The translations under genes were made by a program, and so were the position numbers. A model generated the notes under the pieces. That model had not been told where the DNA came from and made no database searches. It saw nothing but the letters and a program-made list of their open reading frames with translations. A DNA stretch of 32,047 nucleotides from Candidatus Woesearchaeota archaeon (lineage in GTDB: Archaea > Nanobdellota > Nanobdellia > Woesearchaeales > GW2011-AR4). Below are positions 24,522 to 32,033 of this stretch, in pieces; position 1 is the first letter of the stretch; each line of letters starts with the position of its first letter. The stretch is taken from assembly GCA_016185815.1 (NCBI GenBank), contig JACPMT010000040.1, positions 1 through 32,047 on the forward strand, in the 5' to 3' direction.

Positions 24522-25594
24522 TTCAACATCCTCACAAACTCATCAAACAAAAAATTAGTATCATTCGGACCAGGCCAGGACTCCGGATGGAATTGCGCCG
24601 ACATAAACGGTTTTGTCTTGTGTTTTATTCCTTCATTTGTTCCATCATTCGCATTGACAAAAAATTCCTCCCAGTTTTCATCCAATGATTTCATATCAAC
24701 TGCATAGCCATGGTTTTGTGTTGTAATAAAGCATCTTTTTGTTCCATTTAAAATACAAGGCTGGTTTTGCGAGCGATGCCCGTACTTCAGCTTGTAAGTG
24801 TCGCCGCCTGCTGCAAGGGCAAGGATTTGATTTCCGAGGCATATCCCGAAAATTGGAATGTTGTGCTTCATTGCCCTGCCTATGTTGTAAATTGTTTTAT
24901 CGCACATCTTTGGGTCGCCGGGACCATTGGAAATGAGCAATCCATCAAAGAAATCCGTGAAAAAATCATAATCATACGGAACTCTTATCACTGTAAGGTT
25001 TCTTTCAATTAAATTCCTTATGATGTTATTTTTGACCCCGCAATCGACAACAACAATTTTTTTTTGATTTGGTCTTTCGTTATAGACTATTGGTTCCCTG
25101 ATAGAAACATCTTTCACTATGTCAATACTGCTGGGGTTATAGAAAGGAACATCATCGTCATTGATTATTATTTTTCCGAGCATTGCGCCTTTTTCCCTTA
25201 AAGTCTTTGTCAGCTTTCTTGTGTCAATGCCATAAATTGCCGGAATGCTTTCTTCCTTTAACCATTCTGCAAGGCTTTTCTTTGCATTCCAATGGGAATA
25301 TTCAAAAGAGTAGTCAGAAATAACTAATGCTTGGACTTGGATTTTGTCGGATTCAAAGTTTTTTAATAAATTGTTTTCAACATCTTTCCCCGGGACACCA
25401 TAGTTTCCAATGAGAGGATATGTCAAAACAAGAATTTGGCCTTTATAGCTTGGGTCTGTAAGCGACTCCGGATAGCCAACCATGCCTGTGTTGAATACAA
25501 CCTCTCCAGAAACAGAATGCTCTGCGCCAAAAGAAAAGCCTTTGAACTCATCGCCATTTTCAAGAATAAGCTTGGCTTCTTTAACGTCACCCAT
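24518..25594 (-). CDS. carA: Carbamoyl phosphate synthase small subunit
   Basis: 358 aa, intact and of usual length. Glutaminase subunit that feeds ammonia to CarB for arginine and pyrimidine synthesis. N-terminal CarA domain (ILENGDEFKGFSFGAEHSVS, GEVVFNTGMVGYPESLTDPS), then a class I glutamine amidotransferase domain with the nucleophile in FGICLGNQILALAAGG and the His-Glu pair in QFHPESWPGPNDT; GLLISNGPGDPKM and GHRSQNQPC also fit. A TATA-like CTATATACT lies 15-22 nt upstream. The downstream order is small membrane protein, homing endonuclease, damaged carB. An intact CarA next to a broken CarB suggests either recent carB loss or another carB copy. Confidence 0.95.
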   Translation of the reverse strand: MGDVKEAKLILENGDEFKGFSFGAEHSVSGEVVFNTGMVGYPESLTDPSYKGQILVLTYPLIGNYGVPGKDVENNLLKNFESDKIQVQALVISDYSFEYSHWNAKKSLAEWLKEESIPAIYGIDTRKLTKTLREKGAMLGKIIINDDDVPFYNPSSIDIVKDVSIREPIVYNERPNQKKIVVVDCGVKNNIIRNLIERNLTVIRVPYDYDFFTDFFDGLLISNGPGDPKMCDKTIYNIGRAMKHNIPIFGICLGNQILALAAGGDTYKLKYGHRSQNQPCILNGTKRCFITTQNHGYAVDMKSLDENWEEFFVNANDGTNEGIKHKTKPFMSAQFHPESWPGPNDTNFLFDEFVRMLK

Positions 25595-25628
25595 TAAAAA
25601 AAGTATATAGTTTGAACTGGTTAATAAA

Positions 25629-25676
25629 GGTTTCGAAACCGAAGGTTTTGGAACTTAGAAAATTCAGAAATTTTCT
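25629..25676. repeat. Paired short hairpins upstream of carA
   Basis: GGTTTCGAAACC (25629-25640) is a perfect palindrome; AGAAAATT (25657-25664) pairs with AATTTTCT (25669-25676). They lie between carA and the next minus-strand gene and may act as a terminator for one or belong to the hairpin elements described for this window. Confidence 0.4.
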
Positions 25677-25698
25677 TTAGTTGCGGTCTTAATTTTTT

Positions 25699-26334
25699 CT
25701 ACGCTGGAATAATCACCATTTCATCAAAAGTTCTGGGCATTTCAACCAAGTAAGTTGCTATTCTCTTTTTCCTTGCATCGCTTATGGCTTCTTTTTTATC
25801 CCCATCGAAAAAATGAACCCAATAATTCGAATGAAGCTCATTTTGAGGCACAAAAGCTGAAGAGTCGCAGACATGCAGGTATTTCTCATGTGCAGTCTTG
25901 TCACTTGTTTTTAGGGCTGCGTCTATCGCACCATGCAATCTTTTGTCACGCGTTCTAGCAGCTTGAACAAGTTTTGTCATGTAATGCCTTCCCCTATGCC
26001 CAGGGTGCACTGCAATCTTATCGTAAATCACGAAATCTTCAGGCTTAAACGCCAAAAGAGTGCCGACATATCTCCCAGCCATTAAATCCTCCATTATTAA
26101 TGCGTATTGGAAACTTTCCCACAAGGGCATGGAAAAATATCTACTGTCCAATTTCATGCCCCTCGCCCTAAAAGAGTCATTAATCAATGTTTCAAGCCTT
26201 TCTTCGATTTCTGGAGTAATATCACCCTTATCTGCTATAACATTTATCCTTGTGGTGTATGGCGGCCAAAGGAGAGCAGAATCCCCAACATGCTCAAAAT
26301 CCGGCGGATGTATCCCATTTACTGAATAAGCCAT
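25699..26334 (-). CDS. GNAT-like acetyltransferase, possibly related to N-acetylglutamate synthase
   Basis: 211 aa from ATG 26334 (MAYSVNGIHPPDFEHV). The middle has the GNAT pattern: GRYVGTLLAFKPEDFVIYDKIAVHPGHRGRHYMTKLV, where the VHPGHRGRHYMTKLV stretch corresponds to the acetyl-CoA binding loop. The following LHVCDSSAFVPQNELHSNYWVHFFD is like the C-terminal strand of ArgA-type NAT domains. The resemblance is at motif level only. The upstream frame extends to 26445, but its hydrophobic start is poorly placed and the ATG at 26334 is preferred. Its position next to carA could hint at arginine metabolism; this is weak inference. Confidence 0.5.
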   Translation of the reverse strand: MAYSVNGIHPPDFEHVGDSALLWPPYTTRINVIADKGDITPEIEERLETLINDSFRARGMKLDSRYFSMPLWESFQYALIMEDLMAGRYVGTLLAFKPEDFVIYDKIAVHPGHRGRHYMTKLVQAARTRDKRLHGAIDAALKTSDKTAHEKYLHVCDSSAFVPQNELHSNYWVHFFDGDKKEAISDARKKRIATYLVEMPRTFDEMVIIPA

Positions 26335-26575
26335 TTTAGAAATATTAATTCGTCTCCATTTATTTGCCCCATTCCCACAATATCGCTTTATTTTTAAACC
26401 TGACGCCCCATTCAAAACAAAAATAAACAAAAATGTCCAAAACAAAACATTTAAGAAGTTGAGAGTAATCTTGTTTTAAAAAATAAAATTGTTGAATATG
26501 CCTTCTTGTCAAAGGCAAACAATCCAAGAACATTAACTAAATTAAACATTAAAAAATAAATCAGCAAAACGTGAA

Positions 26576-27211
26576 ATGTCAAACATAACAAAATTGACTG
26601 AGAACTACATTTTAGAGCACCCTTCAATAAAGGATTGCTTGAAAAATGATTTAATAAACTATTCATCTTTATCGAGGCAAATAGCCTCTGAATTAGATTT
26701 AAACTTAAATAAAAATTTTGATGCAATACTCATTGCCTGCAGAAGGTTCAAAAGAAAGCTGAAGAAAGAAGAAATTCACGAAAATAAAATTTTGGATATA
26801 TTGAAAGGCAGCAAAATAGAGATAAAAAATAAGATAATAGCTGTTGTTCTGGAAAAAGACATTTTTTTTGGCAATCTTCTGAATTTGGAGAGGGAAATCA
26901 AAAAAAGAAAAGAGATTTTCAGGGTGATTGAAGGCATATCTGCAATTACAATAATAACAGCGGAAAATTTTCTGGATTTAATCAAAAAATACTTCAAAAA
27001 CAAAATAATGCTTGAAAACAAAAATCTCGCTGAAATCACGATAAAAAGCCCGAAGGAAATAGAAGCAACGCCGGGCACGTACGCTTACCTATGCTCTTTG
27101 TTTGGAGAAAATAACATAAACATTGTTGAGACGCTGAGCTGCTATACTGATACAATCTTTCTTGTTAAAGAAGATGATGTTGGGAAAGTAATGGGATTGA
27201 TGAGGTTTTGA
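26576..27211 (+). CDS. Conserved archaeal protein with C-terminal ACT-like domain
   Basis: 211 aa. N-terminal helix-turn-helix-like part (TENYILEHPSIKDCLKND, LINYSSLSRQIASELDL), a basic middle (ACRRFKRKLKKEEIHENKIL), then two ACT-like units: IEIKNKIIAVVLEKDIFF to AITIITAENFLDLI, and GTYAYLCSLFGENNINIVET to TDTIFLVKEDDVGKVMGLM. ACT domains bind small ligands such as amino acids, so this may be a ligand-sensing regulator; the ligand is unknown. It converges on ribA with a 1-nt gap. Confidence 0.6.
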   Translation: MSNITKLTENYILEHPSIKDCLKNDLINYSSLSRQIASELDLNLNKNFDAILIACRRFKRKLKKEEIHENKILDILKGSKIEIKNKIIAVVLEKDIFFGNLLNLEREIKKRKEIFRVIEGISAITIITAENFLDLIKKYFKNKIMLENKNLAEITIKSPKEIEATPGTYAYLCSLFGENNINIVETLSCYTDTIFLVKEDDVGKVMGLMRF

Positions 27212-27212
27212 T

Positions 27213-27818
27213 TTATCTCACAACCCCTTTCCCTTCCAGATAATGCCCAAGCTTTTCTTTTTTTGTTTTAAGGTACCTTTTGTTGATTTTATTTGGCTTT
27301 ATCACAATCGGAACTCTTTCAGCAATCTCCAAGCCATATTTTTCAAGCCCCTCAATTTTTCTTGGGTTGTTTGTCAGCAGCCTTATTGTTGAAAGCCCGA
27401 GGTCGGCAAGTATTTGCGCCCCTATTGTGTAGTCCCTTGCGTCTGCCTTAAAGCCGAGCTTTACGTTTGCCTGCACAGTATCCATGCCGTGATCCTGCAG
27501 GTGATAGGCTGCAATCTTGTTCATCAAGCCAATGCCCCTGCCTTCCTGAGCCATATACAGAAGCACCCCTCCTTTTTTCCCTATTATCCCAAGTGCCTTT
27601 TCAAGCTGAGGGCCGCAGTCGCATCTTAAGGAGCCAAGAGCATCCCCTGTAAGGCATTCCGAATGAACCCTTACAAAGACCTTTTTTTTGCCCTTAACAT
27701 CGCCCTTGACCAGAGCAAGATGCTGCCCTTTGTTATTGTCTTCATAGCATACAACCTTGAAAATGCCATATTTTGTAGGAAGGTTTGCTTCAACTGTCTT
27801 TCTGACTAGTTTCTTCAT
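27213..27818 (-). CDS. ribA: GTP cyclohydrolase II
   Basis: 201 aa. Opens GTP to 2,5-diamino-6-ribosylamino-pyrimidinone phosphate, the first riboflavin step. Zinc-binding cysteines C55, C66 and C68 lie in CLTGDALGSLRCDCG; the catalytic and substrate motifs MAQEGRGIGLMNKI, DARDYTIGAQIL and LLTNNPRKIEGLEKYG are all present. This is the bacterial enzyme; most archaea use the unrelated GTP cyclohydrolase III (ArfA). It stands alone, 9 kb from ribD and ribB, and converges on the ACT-domain gene. Confidence 0.95.
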   Translation of the reverse strand: MKKLVRKTVEANLPTKYGIFKVVCYEDNNKGQHLALVKGDVKGKKKVFVRVHSECLTGDALGSLRCDCGPQLEKALGIIGKKGGVLLYMAQEGRGIGLMNKIAAYHLQDHGMDTVQANVKLGFKADARDYTIGAQILADLGLSTIRLLTNNPRKIEGLEKYGLEIAERVPIVIKPNKINKRYLKTKKEKLGHYLEGKGVVR

Positions 27819-27957
27819 GCAAAAAGTGGTTTCAGGTTGTTATTTAAAATTTTCCCAACTTAAAACACCAACATTTAAACAAACTCACTCATTTTACTCG
27901 TTCGTAGTTTAAATTTTATGCAAAAATTTAAATATTAGAATATCATTACAATGTTTG

Positions 27958-28131
27958 ATGGAAATAAACAAAACAATCCTGATAAGCATTTATGCTCTTG
28001 TCGGGCTGTACATACTTTACAAGCTGTTCTTCAGGAAAAGCCCCTATCAGGATGAATATGAGAAATTATACAATGAAATATTGACCTCTGACAAGTACAA
28101 GGTCAAAGGGCAGTTTGACAAGGAAGAGTAA
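27958..28131 (+). CDS. Small single-pass membrane protein (57 aa)
   Basis: ATG at 27958, 25-32 nt after TTTAAATA (27926-27933). Product MEINKTILISIYALVGLYIL, then YKLFFRKSPYQDEYEKLYNE and a charged tail. One N-terminal membrane segment with a basic cytoplasmic side (FFRKS) and an acidic soluble tail. Too short to assign a family. A shorter ATG at 27951 is in another frame. Converges on the DUF131 gene 2 nt away. Confidence 0.6.
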   Translation: MEINKTILISIYALVGLYILYKLFFRKSPYQDEYEKLYNEILTSDKYKVKGQFDKEE

Positions 28132-28133
28132 GA

Positions 28134-28385
28134 CTATTTCCAAATTCTAGAACTAAAAAACAGCCATGCTAGAAATAAGACTAAAGAAAGCATTGCCACA
28201 AACCAAACCATGTTTTTGTCGTTGCCAAAGCCAAATGGTATTGGCCCGATAAAGCCTCCAACAGCGACTTTTGCGCCTGAAGCTCCTTGTTTAGCTCCCA
28301 TAAAAACACCAAAAAAGACTATTATAAACCCTATAACTATGAACAATATTCCAAGAGAGATCAGTTGTTCCACCCTTAGCGACAT
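28134..28385 (-). CDS. DUF131 family membrane protein
   Basis: 83 aa from ATG 28385 (MSLRVEQLISLGILFIVIGF). Two hydrophobic segments: LGILFIVIGFIIVFFGVFMG and MVWFVAMLSLVLFLAWLFF. The conserved GGFIGPIPFGFG loop identifies DUF131, an archaeal membrane family of unknown function. The stop is 2 nt from that of the small protein on the opposite strand. The exact start is uncertain: an upstream start at 28406 adds seven residues. Confidence 0.7.
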   Translation of the reverse strand: MSLRVEQLISLGILFIVIGFIIVFFGVFMGAKQGASGAKVAVGGFIGPIPFGFGNDKNMVWFVAMLSLVLFLAWLFFSSRIWK

Positions 28386-28467
28386 AGCACTCTGTATATA
28401 AAGCAAGTACTTAAAATTTCCCTATTTTCTTAACATATATTCTCCAGTATGTATTAAAACCGAAAGG

Positions 28468-28476
28468 TATATAAAT
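28468..28476 (+). promoter_or_regulatory. Archaeal promoter with strong TATA/BRE
   Basis: TATATAAAT preceded by the BRE-like CCGAAAGG. Transcription should start about 28497-28502, leaving about 170 nt before the coiled-coil gene at 28674 and about 50 nt before the GTG ORF at 28551. Confidence 0.65.
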
Positions 28477-28498
28477 GGGTAATATACGAAAAGCTATA

Positions 28499-28531
28499 CT
28501 AGTATATCTATATACAAAAAAGATATACTAG
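28499..28531 (+). promoter_or_regulatory. 10-bp inverted repeat at the transcript 5' end
   Basis: CTAGTATATC (28499-28508) and GATATACTAG (28522-28531) pair perfectly with a 13-nt loop. The first arm also overlaps the palindrome TATACTAGTATA (28495-28506). It sits at the predicted start of transcription, so it could be an operator for a dimeric regulator or a 5' stem-loop in the RNA. Confidence 0.55.
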
Positions 28532-28550
28532 GGTTCAAAAAGGAGGCAAA

Positions 28551-28658
28551 GTGCAGTCTCGAACAGTGAACTCGTTTCACTATGTTCAGCTACCTACACC
28601 GCTTGGAAGGCAAAGAAACAATCGCTTTTTAGCCTTTGAAGAAATGCCTCTTTTTTGA
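28551..28658 (+). CDS. Possible 35-aa protein in the leader of the coiled-coil gene
   Basis: GTG start at 28551, 7 nt after a strong Shine-Dalgarno sequence (AAGGAGG), stop TGA at 28656-28658. Product begins MQSRTVNSFHYVQLPTPLGR and ends with FLAFEEMPLF. The next ORF starts 15 nt later with its own GAGGT. Part of this stretch also contains the inverted repeat GTGAA-ctcg-TTCAC, so it could be structured RNA instead. No family recognised. Confidence 0.35.
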   Translation: MQSRTVNSFHYVQLPTPLGRQRNNRFLAFEEMPLF

Positions 28659-28673
28659 GAACTTGAGGTTGAA

Positions 28674-28934
28674 ATGGAGCCTGAACTTGAAACCTTTAGA
28701 GACAATGTGGATTTGTGGATAAAGCAGATTAGGAGGGAATTCACTGAATTCTCTGAGCTGCCCGGAATTGTAAACGAGAATGCAGACAACATCCAGCACA
28801 ATTATGAGTTAATCTACGAGCTTAAAGACGAGATTGAGGAGCTAAAGCAGGAAATCAACGCATTAAAATTAATCCAGATAATTAGCCTTAAGCAGAAGAT
28901 GAACCAGAAGGCGGAAGAGCAGACTCAAGCTTAG
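28674..28934 (+). CDS. Small coiled-coil protein (86 aa)
   Basis: ATG at 28674 with GAGGT about 6 nt before it. The sequence is acidic and helical throughout: ELETFRDNVDLWIKQIRRE, then the heptad-rich IYELKDEIEELKQEINALKL and SLKQKMNQKAEEQTQ. It is probably a coiled-coil oligomer or adaptor. No known family. It follows the strong promoter at 28468 and the short GTG ORF, and converges on the HPF-like gene with a 4-nt overlap. Confidence 0.65.
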   Translation: MEPELETFRDNVDLWIKQIRREFTEFSELPGIVNENADNIQHNYELIYELKDEIEELKQEINALKLIQIISLKQKMNQKAEEQTQA

Positions 28935-29239
28935 TCCAGCTCATTGACTATCTTCTTTAAAACATTGTCAACAGCTACAAATAAATTTCTATCAGTTGTT
29001 TCAGAGGCGTAAACCTTGCCGTCGTCAACTATTTTTGCATGCACCTCGTATTTCTCGCTTTTCTCCCTTTCGTGGACTGGCTTAAGCGTGATATGCAGCG
29101 CATTCAGCTTTTTTGTCAGCTCTGCAATCCTCTTTGCGTAATTGCCAATCACTTTCTTGAGAACAACCATGGAGGAGCTGTCAATGTCCCTAAAGCCCGT
29201 CAACTGTATGTTGCCGCCAAGCGCAATGTCATCACCCAT
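28931..29239 (-). CDS. Ribosome hibernation factor-like protein (HPF/RaiA family)
   Basis: 102 aa. The beta-alpha-beta-beta-beta-alpha pattern of the S30AE domain can be followed: IQLTGFRDIDSSSMVVLKKV, then NALHITLKPVHER, KYEVHAKIVDDGKVYASET and NLFVAVDNVLKKIVNEL. In bacteria this fold binds the 30S decoding centre and stops translation during stress. Basic residues typical of the bacterial helices are fewer here, so the fit is by pattern. Ends overlap the coiled-coil gene on the other strand by 4 nt. Confidence 0.7.
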   Translation of the reverse strand: MGDDIALGGNIQLTGFRDIDSSSMVVLKKVIGNYAKRIAELTKKLNALHITLKPVHEREKSEKYEVHAKIVDDGKVYASETTDRNLFVAVDNVLKKIVNELD

Positions 29240-29338
29240 GCCGCTTGATTATCCATTCAATTATAAAAAGATTTTGATTTAATTGCATATGCTTTATCGG
29301 CAAAAGAAATATAAACACTGTTTTTTAACTATAAAACT

Positions 29339-30736
29339 ATGGCTTTAATGGAATCATTTTCTGGCATAAGGGGCATTTATGACAAAGATTTGACAGACAG
29401 CATTGCAGTGAGGTATGCTCATGCTTACTACTCTTTTTTAAGGAGTAAGACAGGCAAAAGCAAGCCTGCAGTTGTTATTGGAATGGACACAAGGCAGTCT
29501 GGGGTAAAAATAAGCGATGCGGTAATGGGCATTTTGGACTGCGATTTCATAGATGTCGGGATTGCCCCTACGCCAGCAATTGAATTTGCCGTCAGGCATT
29601 TTAATGCAGACGGCGGCATAATTATAACAGCCTCGCATAACGAGCCGTACTGGAACGGGTTCAAGTTTCTAGGAAGTGATGGCGCTGTTTTGGATGAAAA
29701 GGATATGAATTTGGTCATTAATAATTTCAAAATCAAGTCGCTTCCGAACTTCCACAAAATACAGGACAGGAAAATACTTGAGAAAAACAGCGAGATAATA
29801 AAAAAATATTCGGAATTTCTCCAGGAAATTGTCGGCAAAGAAAATATCATAAGAATAAGAAACTCAAAACAAAAAATTGTCCTTGACCCAAATGGGGGAA
29901 CTGGGGCGATTGCAAAAAAGATTCTTGAGCAAATGGATGCTGAAGTTGTTGGTGTAAACATGGCATATGGCGAATTCAACAGGGCAATTGAGCCCACTGA
30001 GGATTCGCTATTCTATCTGAAAAATATAATCGACGAAAAAAATGCGGACTTTGCAGCAGGGTTTGACTGCGATGCCGACAGAGTTGAGATTCTGTTAAAA
30101 AATGGGCAGTTATTGTCTGGCAATTACATCCTTGCGCTGGTTGTTGATGAAGTGTTGTCAAATTTGGGCAATCCCAAAGGCAAAATTGTTGTCGTAAACG
30201 ACGCAACATCCAATGTTGTCAGGGACATTGTTCAAAAATACGGCGCCAAGCTGAGGGAAGTTGAAGCAGGCGAAGCAAATGTTGTTGAGGAAATGCACAG
30301 TTCAAAGGCAATTGCCGGGGGAGAAGGCTCAAGCGGAGGCGCGATAATCCCGCCTTCAAAATGCAGGGACGGAATTTTAACATTGCTGATGATTTTGTCC
30401 ATTGTTGCCAAAAAGGAAAAAAAATTGGCAGACATAATTGACGAGCTGCCGAAATACTATACCCTAAGGAAGAAATTGGAATTTGACAGCTCAAAGCACA
30501 ACCCAATTAAAAAATCCATAAAAAACCATTATTCAAAAAAGGGCTTTGAAGTCAGGGAAAATGCCGGTATGAAAGGAAGCTTGAAAGTCATAACAGGCAA
30601 AAACTCTTTTATATGGTTCAGGGCGTCAAAAACAGAGGCAAATGTTTTCAGAATTATAAGTGATTCAAATAACGAAAAAGAAGCTCAAAAATTGATGGAA
30701 GAGGCAATTAAAATTTTTAACAAGGCAAATGAATAA
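29339..30736 (+). CDS. Phosphohexomutase (phosphomannomutase/phosphoglucomutase/GlmM type)
   Basis: 465 aa, usual length. Moves phosphate between C1 and C6 of hexose phosphates for sugar-nucleotide synthesis. Phosphoserine loop TASHNEPYWNGFK (about 100-112), metal site GFDCDADRVEIL (about 242-253), sugar-binding GGEGSSGGAIIPPSKCRDG (about 327-345) and a C-terminal phosphate-binding domain with IWFRASKTEANVFRIISDS. The substrate (mannose, glucose or glucosamine phosphate) cannot be told. A TATA-like ATATAAAC lies about 25 nt upstream. The downstream gene overlaps by 8 nt, so they form an operon. Confidence 0.92.
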   Translation: MALMESFSGIRGIYDKDLTDSIAVRYAHAYYSFLRSKTGKSKPAVVIGMDTRQSGVKISDAVMGILDCDFIDVGIAPTPAIEFAVRHFNADGGIIITASHNEPYWNGFKFLGSDGAVLDEKDMNLVINNFKIKSLPNFHKIQDRKILEKNSEIIKKYSEFLQEIVGKENIIRIRNSKQKIVLDPNGGTGAIAKKILEQMDAEVVGVNMAYGEFNRAIEPTEDSLFYLKNIIDEKNADFAAGFDCDADRVEILLKNGQLLSGNYILALVVDEVLSNLGNPKGKIVVVNDATSNVVRDIVQKYGAKLREVEAGEANVVEEMHSSKAIAGGEGSSGGAIIPPSKCRDGILTLLMILSIVAKKEKKLADIIDELPKYYTLRKKLEFDSSKHNPIKKSIKNHYSKKGFEVRENAGMKGSLKVITGKNSFIWFRASKTEANVFRIISDSNNEKEAQKLMEEAIKIFNKANE

Positions 30737-31523
30737 GGCAAAAAAATTCATTGAAAGGCTGGAATTCGATTTATTGTCGGCATTGTTTAGTTATGCTGTT
30801 CCATTTATTAACAGAAAAATAAGAACAAAAACAGCACAAAAAGAACGGCAAAAAATAGGAAATCTTGAAAATATTGTAAACCAAAAACCAAAAATCAGTT
30901 TTGAAAACTTTAAAGAGCTTGAAACGCTGTTATTAAAAAACTTAAATGAAAACGTCAGGATAAATAAGAGAACTGGAATAGGCAAAAATTATGTTTTCTA
31001 CAATCTTGATATAACAAGAAAGAAAAATCAAAATAAAGCAACTAAATACTCAGTTTCCATAAAATACGAGGAAAACCAGCAGGAAGATAAATTAAAAATA
31101 TCTGTAAGGAAAGATGAAAAAGAGATTTATTCTGCCGAAATAGCCGATAAAAAAGATTTGAAAGACAAGGTTATTCCATACAGCATCAAGATTTCCTATG
31201 AAGACAATTACGCCGAAGAAAGGTTAAGCATAACCTACAGGCAGCAGTTAAAAAACTACATGCAGCAGCACATTGAAAGCAAGGAAGACATGACAAACAG
31301 AGTGCCTTTGAAATGGCTGAATATTCTGCCGGAAACTTTAATGGGCGGAGTTCTTGGCTTTACGTATCTTGGGGAGAATTTCATGGGCAGAAGGGCAGAC
31401 TTGACAGGCAAAACAGCAAGGATGGTGGACATACATGAAAGCATACATACTCCTGACGAGTATGAAACAAGAATTCTGACAAGCTGGATAATGGAAAAGG
31501 TTAGGGGAAAGTATATAAAATAA
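30729..31523 (+). CDS. HExxH-motif protein, possible zinc peptidase-like, unknown function
   Basis: 264 aa, ATG at 30729 overlapping the end of the phosphohexomutase gene by 8 nt. The N-terminal 50 residues are basic and helical; the middle is strand-rich with two similar units (YSVSIKYEENQQEDKLKISV and YSIKISYEDNYAEERLSITY), which look like an internal repeat. The C-terminus has MVDIHESIHTPDEYETRILT, an HExxH zinc-ligand motif with a nearby glutamate. No signal peptide. Operon with the mutase suggests a link to surface-sugar metabolism, but the role is unknown. Confidence 0.6.
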   Translation: MNKAKKFIERLEFDLLSALFSYAVPFINRKIRTKTAQKERQKIGNLENIVNQKPKISFENFKELETLLLKNLNENVRINKRTGIGKNYVFYNLDITRKKNQNKATKYSVSIKYEENQQEDKLKISVRKDEKEIYSAEIADKKDLKDKVIPYSIKISYEDNYAEERLSITYRQQLKNYMQQHIESKEDMTNRVPLKWLNILPETLMGGVLGFTYLGENFMGRRADLTGKTARMVDIHESIHTPDEYETRILTSWIMEKVRGKYIK

Positions 31524-31524
31524 T

Positions 31525-31848
31525 TTATCTAGTTTCAGCTTTGAGGTTGTGCTGGATTGCAACCTTTTCCAGCTCACTTAATTCAAGCATTCTCCAGTCG
31601 CTTACATACGGATCGCTCGTACTGCCATAAGCAAAATTGACTTTGCCGTCCTTTACTCTTGCTGTCGGATAGCAAATTACATCTCCTGGATGACCGAATA
31701 AGCCCCTAGTGACTTGGTAATTCCTTAAGTAAGGGCCCCAACTAACCATTGCAGAAACACGTCCTGTGAAATTGGCTATTTCTTCTGGAGACAATAAACT
31801 GTCTGATACAAAATATAAACTTTTATGCCCGTTTTTTGACATTTTCAT
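31525..31848 (-). CDS. Hypothetical protein (107 aa)
   Basis: Starts MKMSKNGHKSLYFVSDSLLS at ATG 31848; a second ATG at 31842 is also possible. A TTTTTAAAT box lies about 27 nt upstream. The product has mixed alpha/beta character: SPEEIANFTGRVSAMVSWGP, GHPGDVICYPTARVKDGKVN and SDWRMLELSELEKVAIQHNL. No recognised family, no membrane segment. Its stop is 1 nt from that of the HExxH gene on the opposite strand. Confidence 0.55.
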   Translation of the reverse strand: MKMSKNGHKSLYFVSDSLLSPEEIANFTGRVSAMVSWGPYLRNYQVTRGLFGHPGDVICYPTARVKDGKVNFAYGSTSDPYVSDWRMLELSELEKVAIQHNLKAETR

Positions 31849-31917
31849 ATATATTATGATTATATGCCCATTTAAAAACCTTTCTATTTTATTAACTTTA
31901 AAGTAATAACTTTTAGT

Positions 31918-32033
31918 GCGAGGGCGCGCAAGAACCCTCGCTGGTTGAGCGTAGCGAAACCAGCAGTGAATTGCGCATAACTATCTGCCCGAGCAAAGTT
32001 ATTATTCTGCAATTCTCAAAAAATAAATTGAGC
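31918..32033. repeat. Intergenic hairpin element, copy C
   Basis: A chain of inverted repeats: GCGAGGG (31918-31924) with CCCTCGC (31935-31941); CTGGTT (31941-31946) with AACCAG (31958-31963); GAATTGC (31968-31974) with GCAATTC (32009-32015), enclosing ATAACT/AGTTAT; and CTCAA with TTGAG (32015-32033). The segment TGAGCG..GCGAAACCAGCAGTGA resembles element A at 11174-11199. No ORF. Confidence 0.6.
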
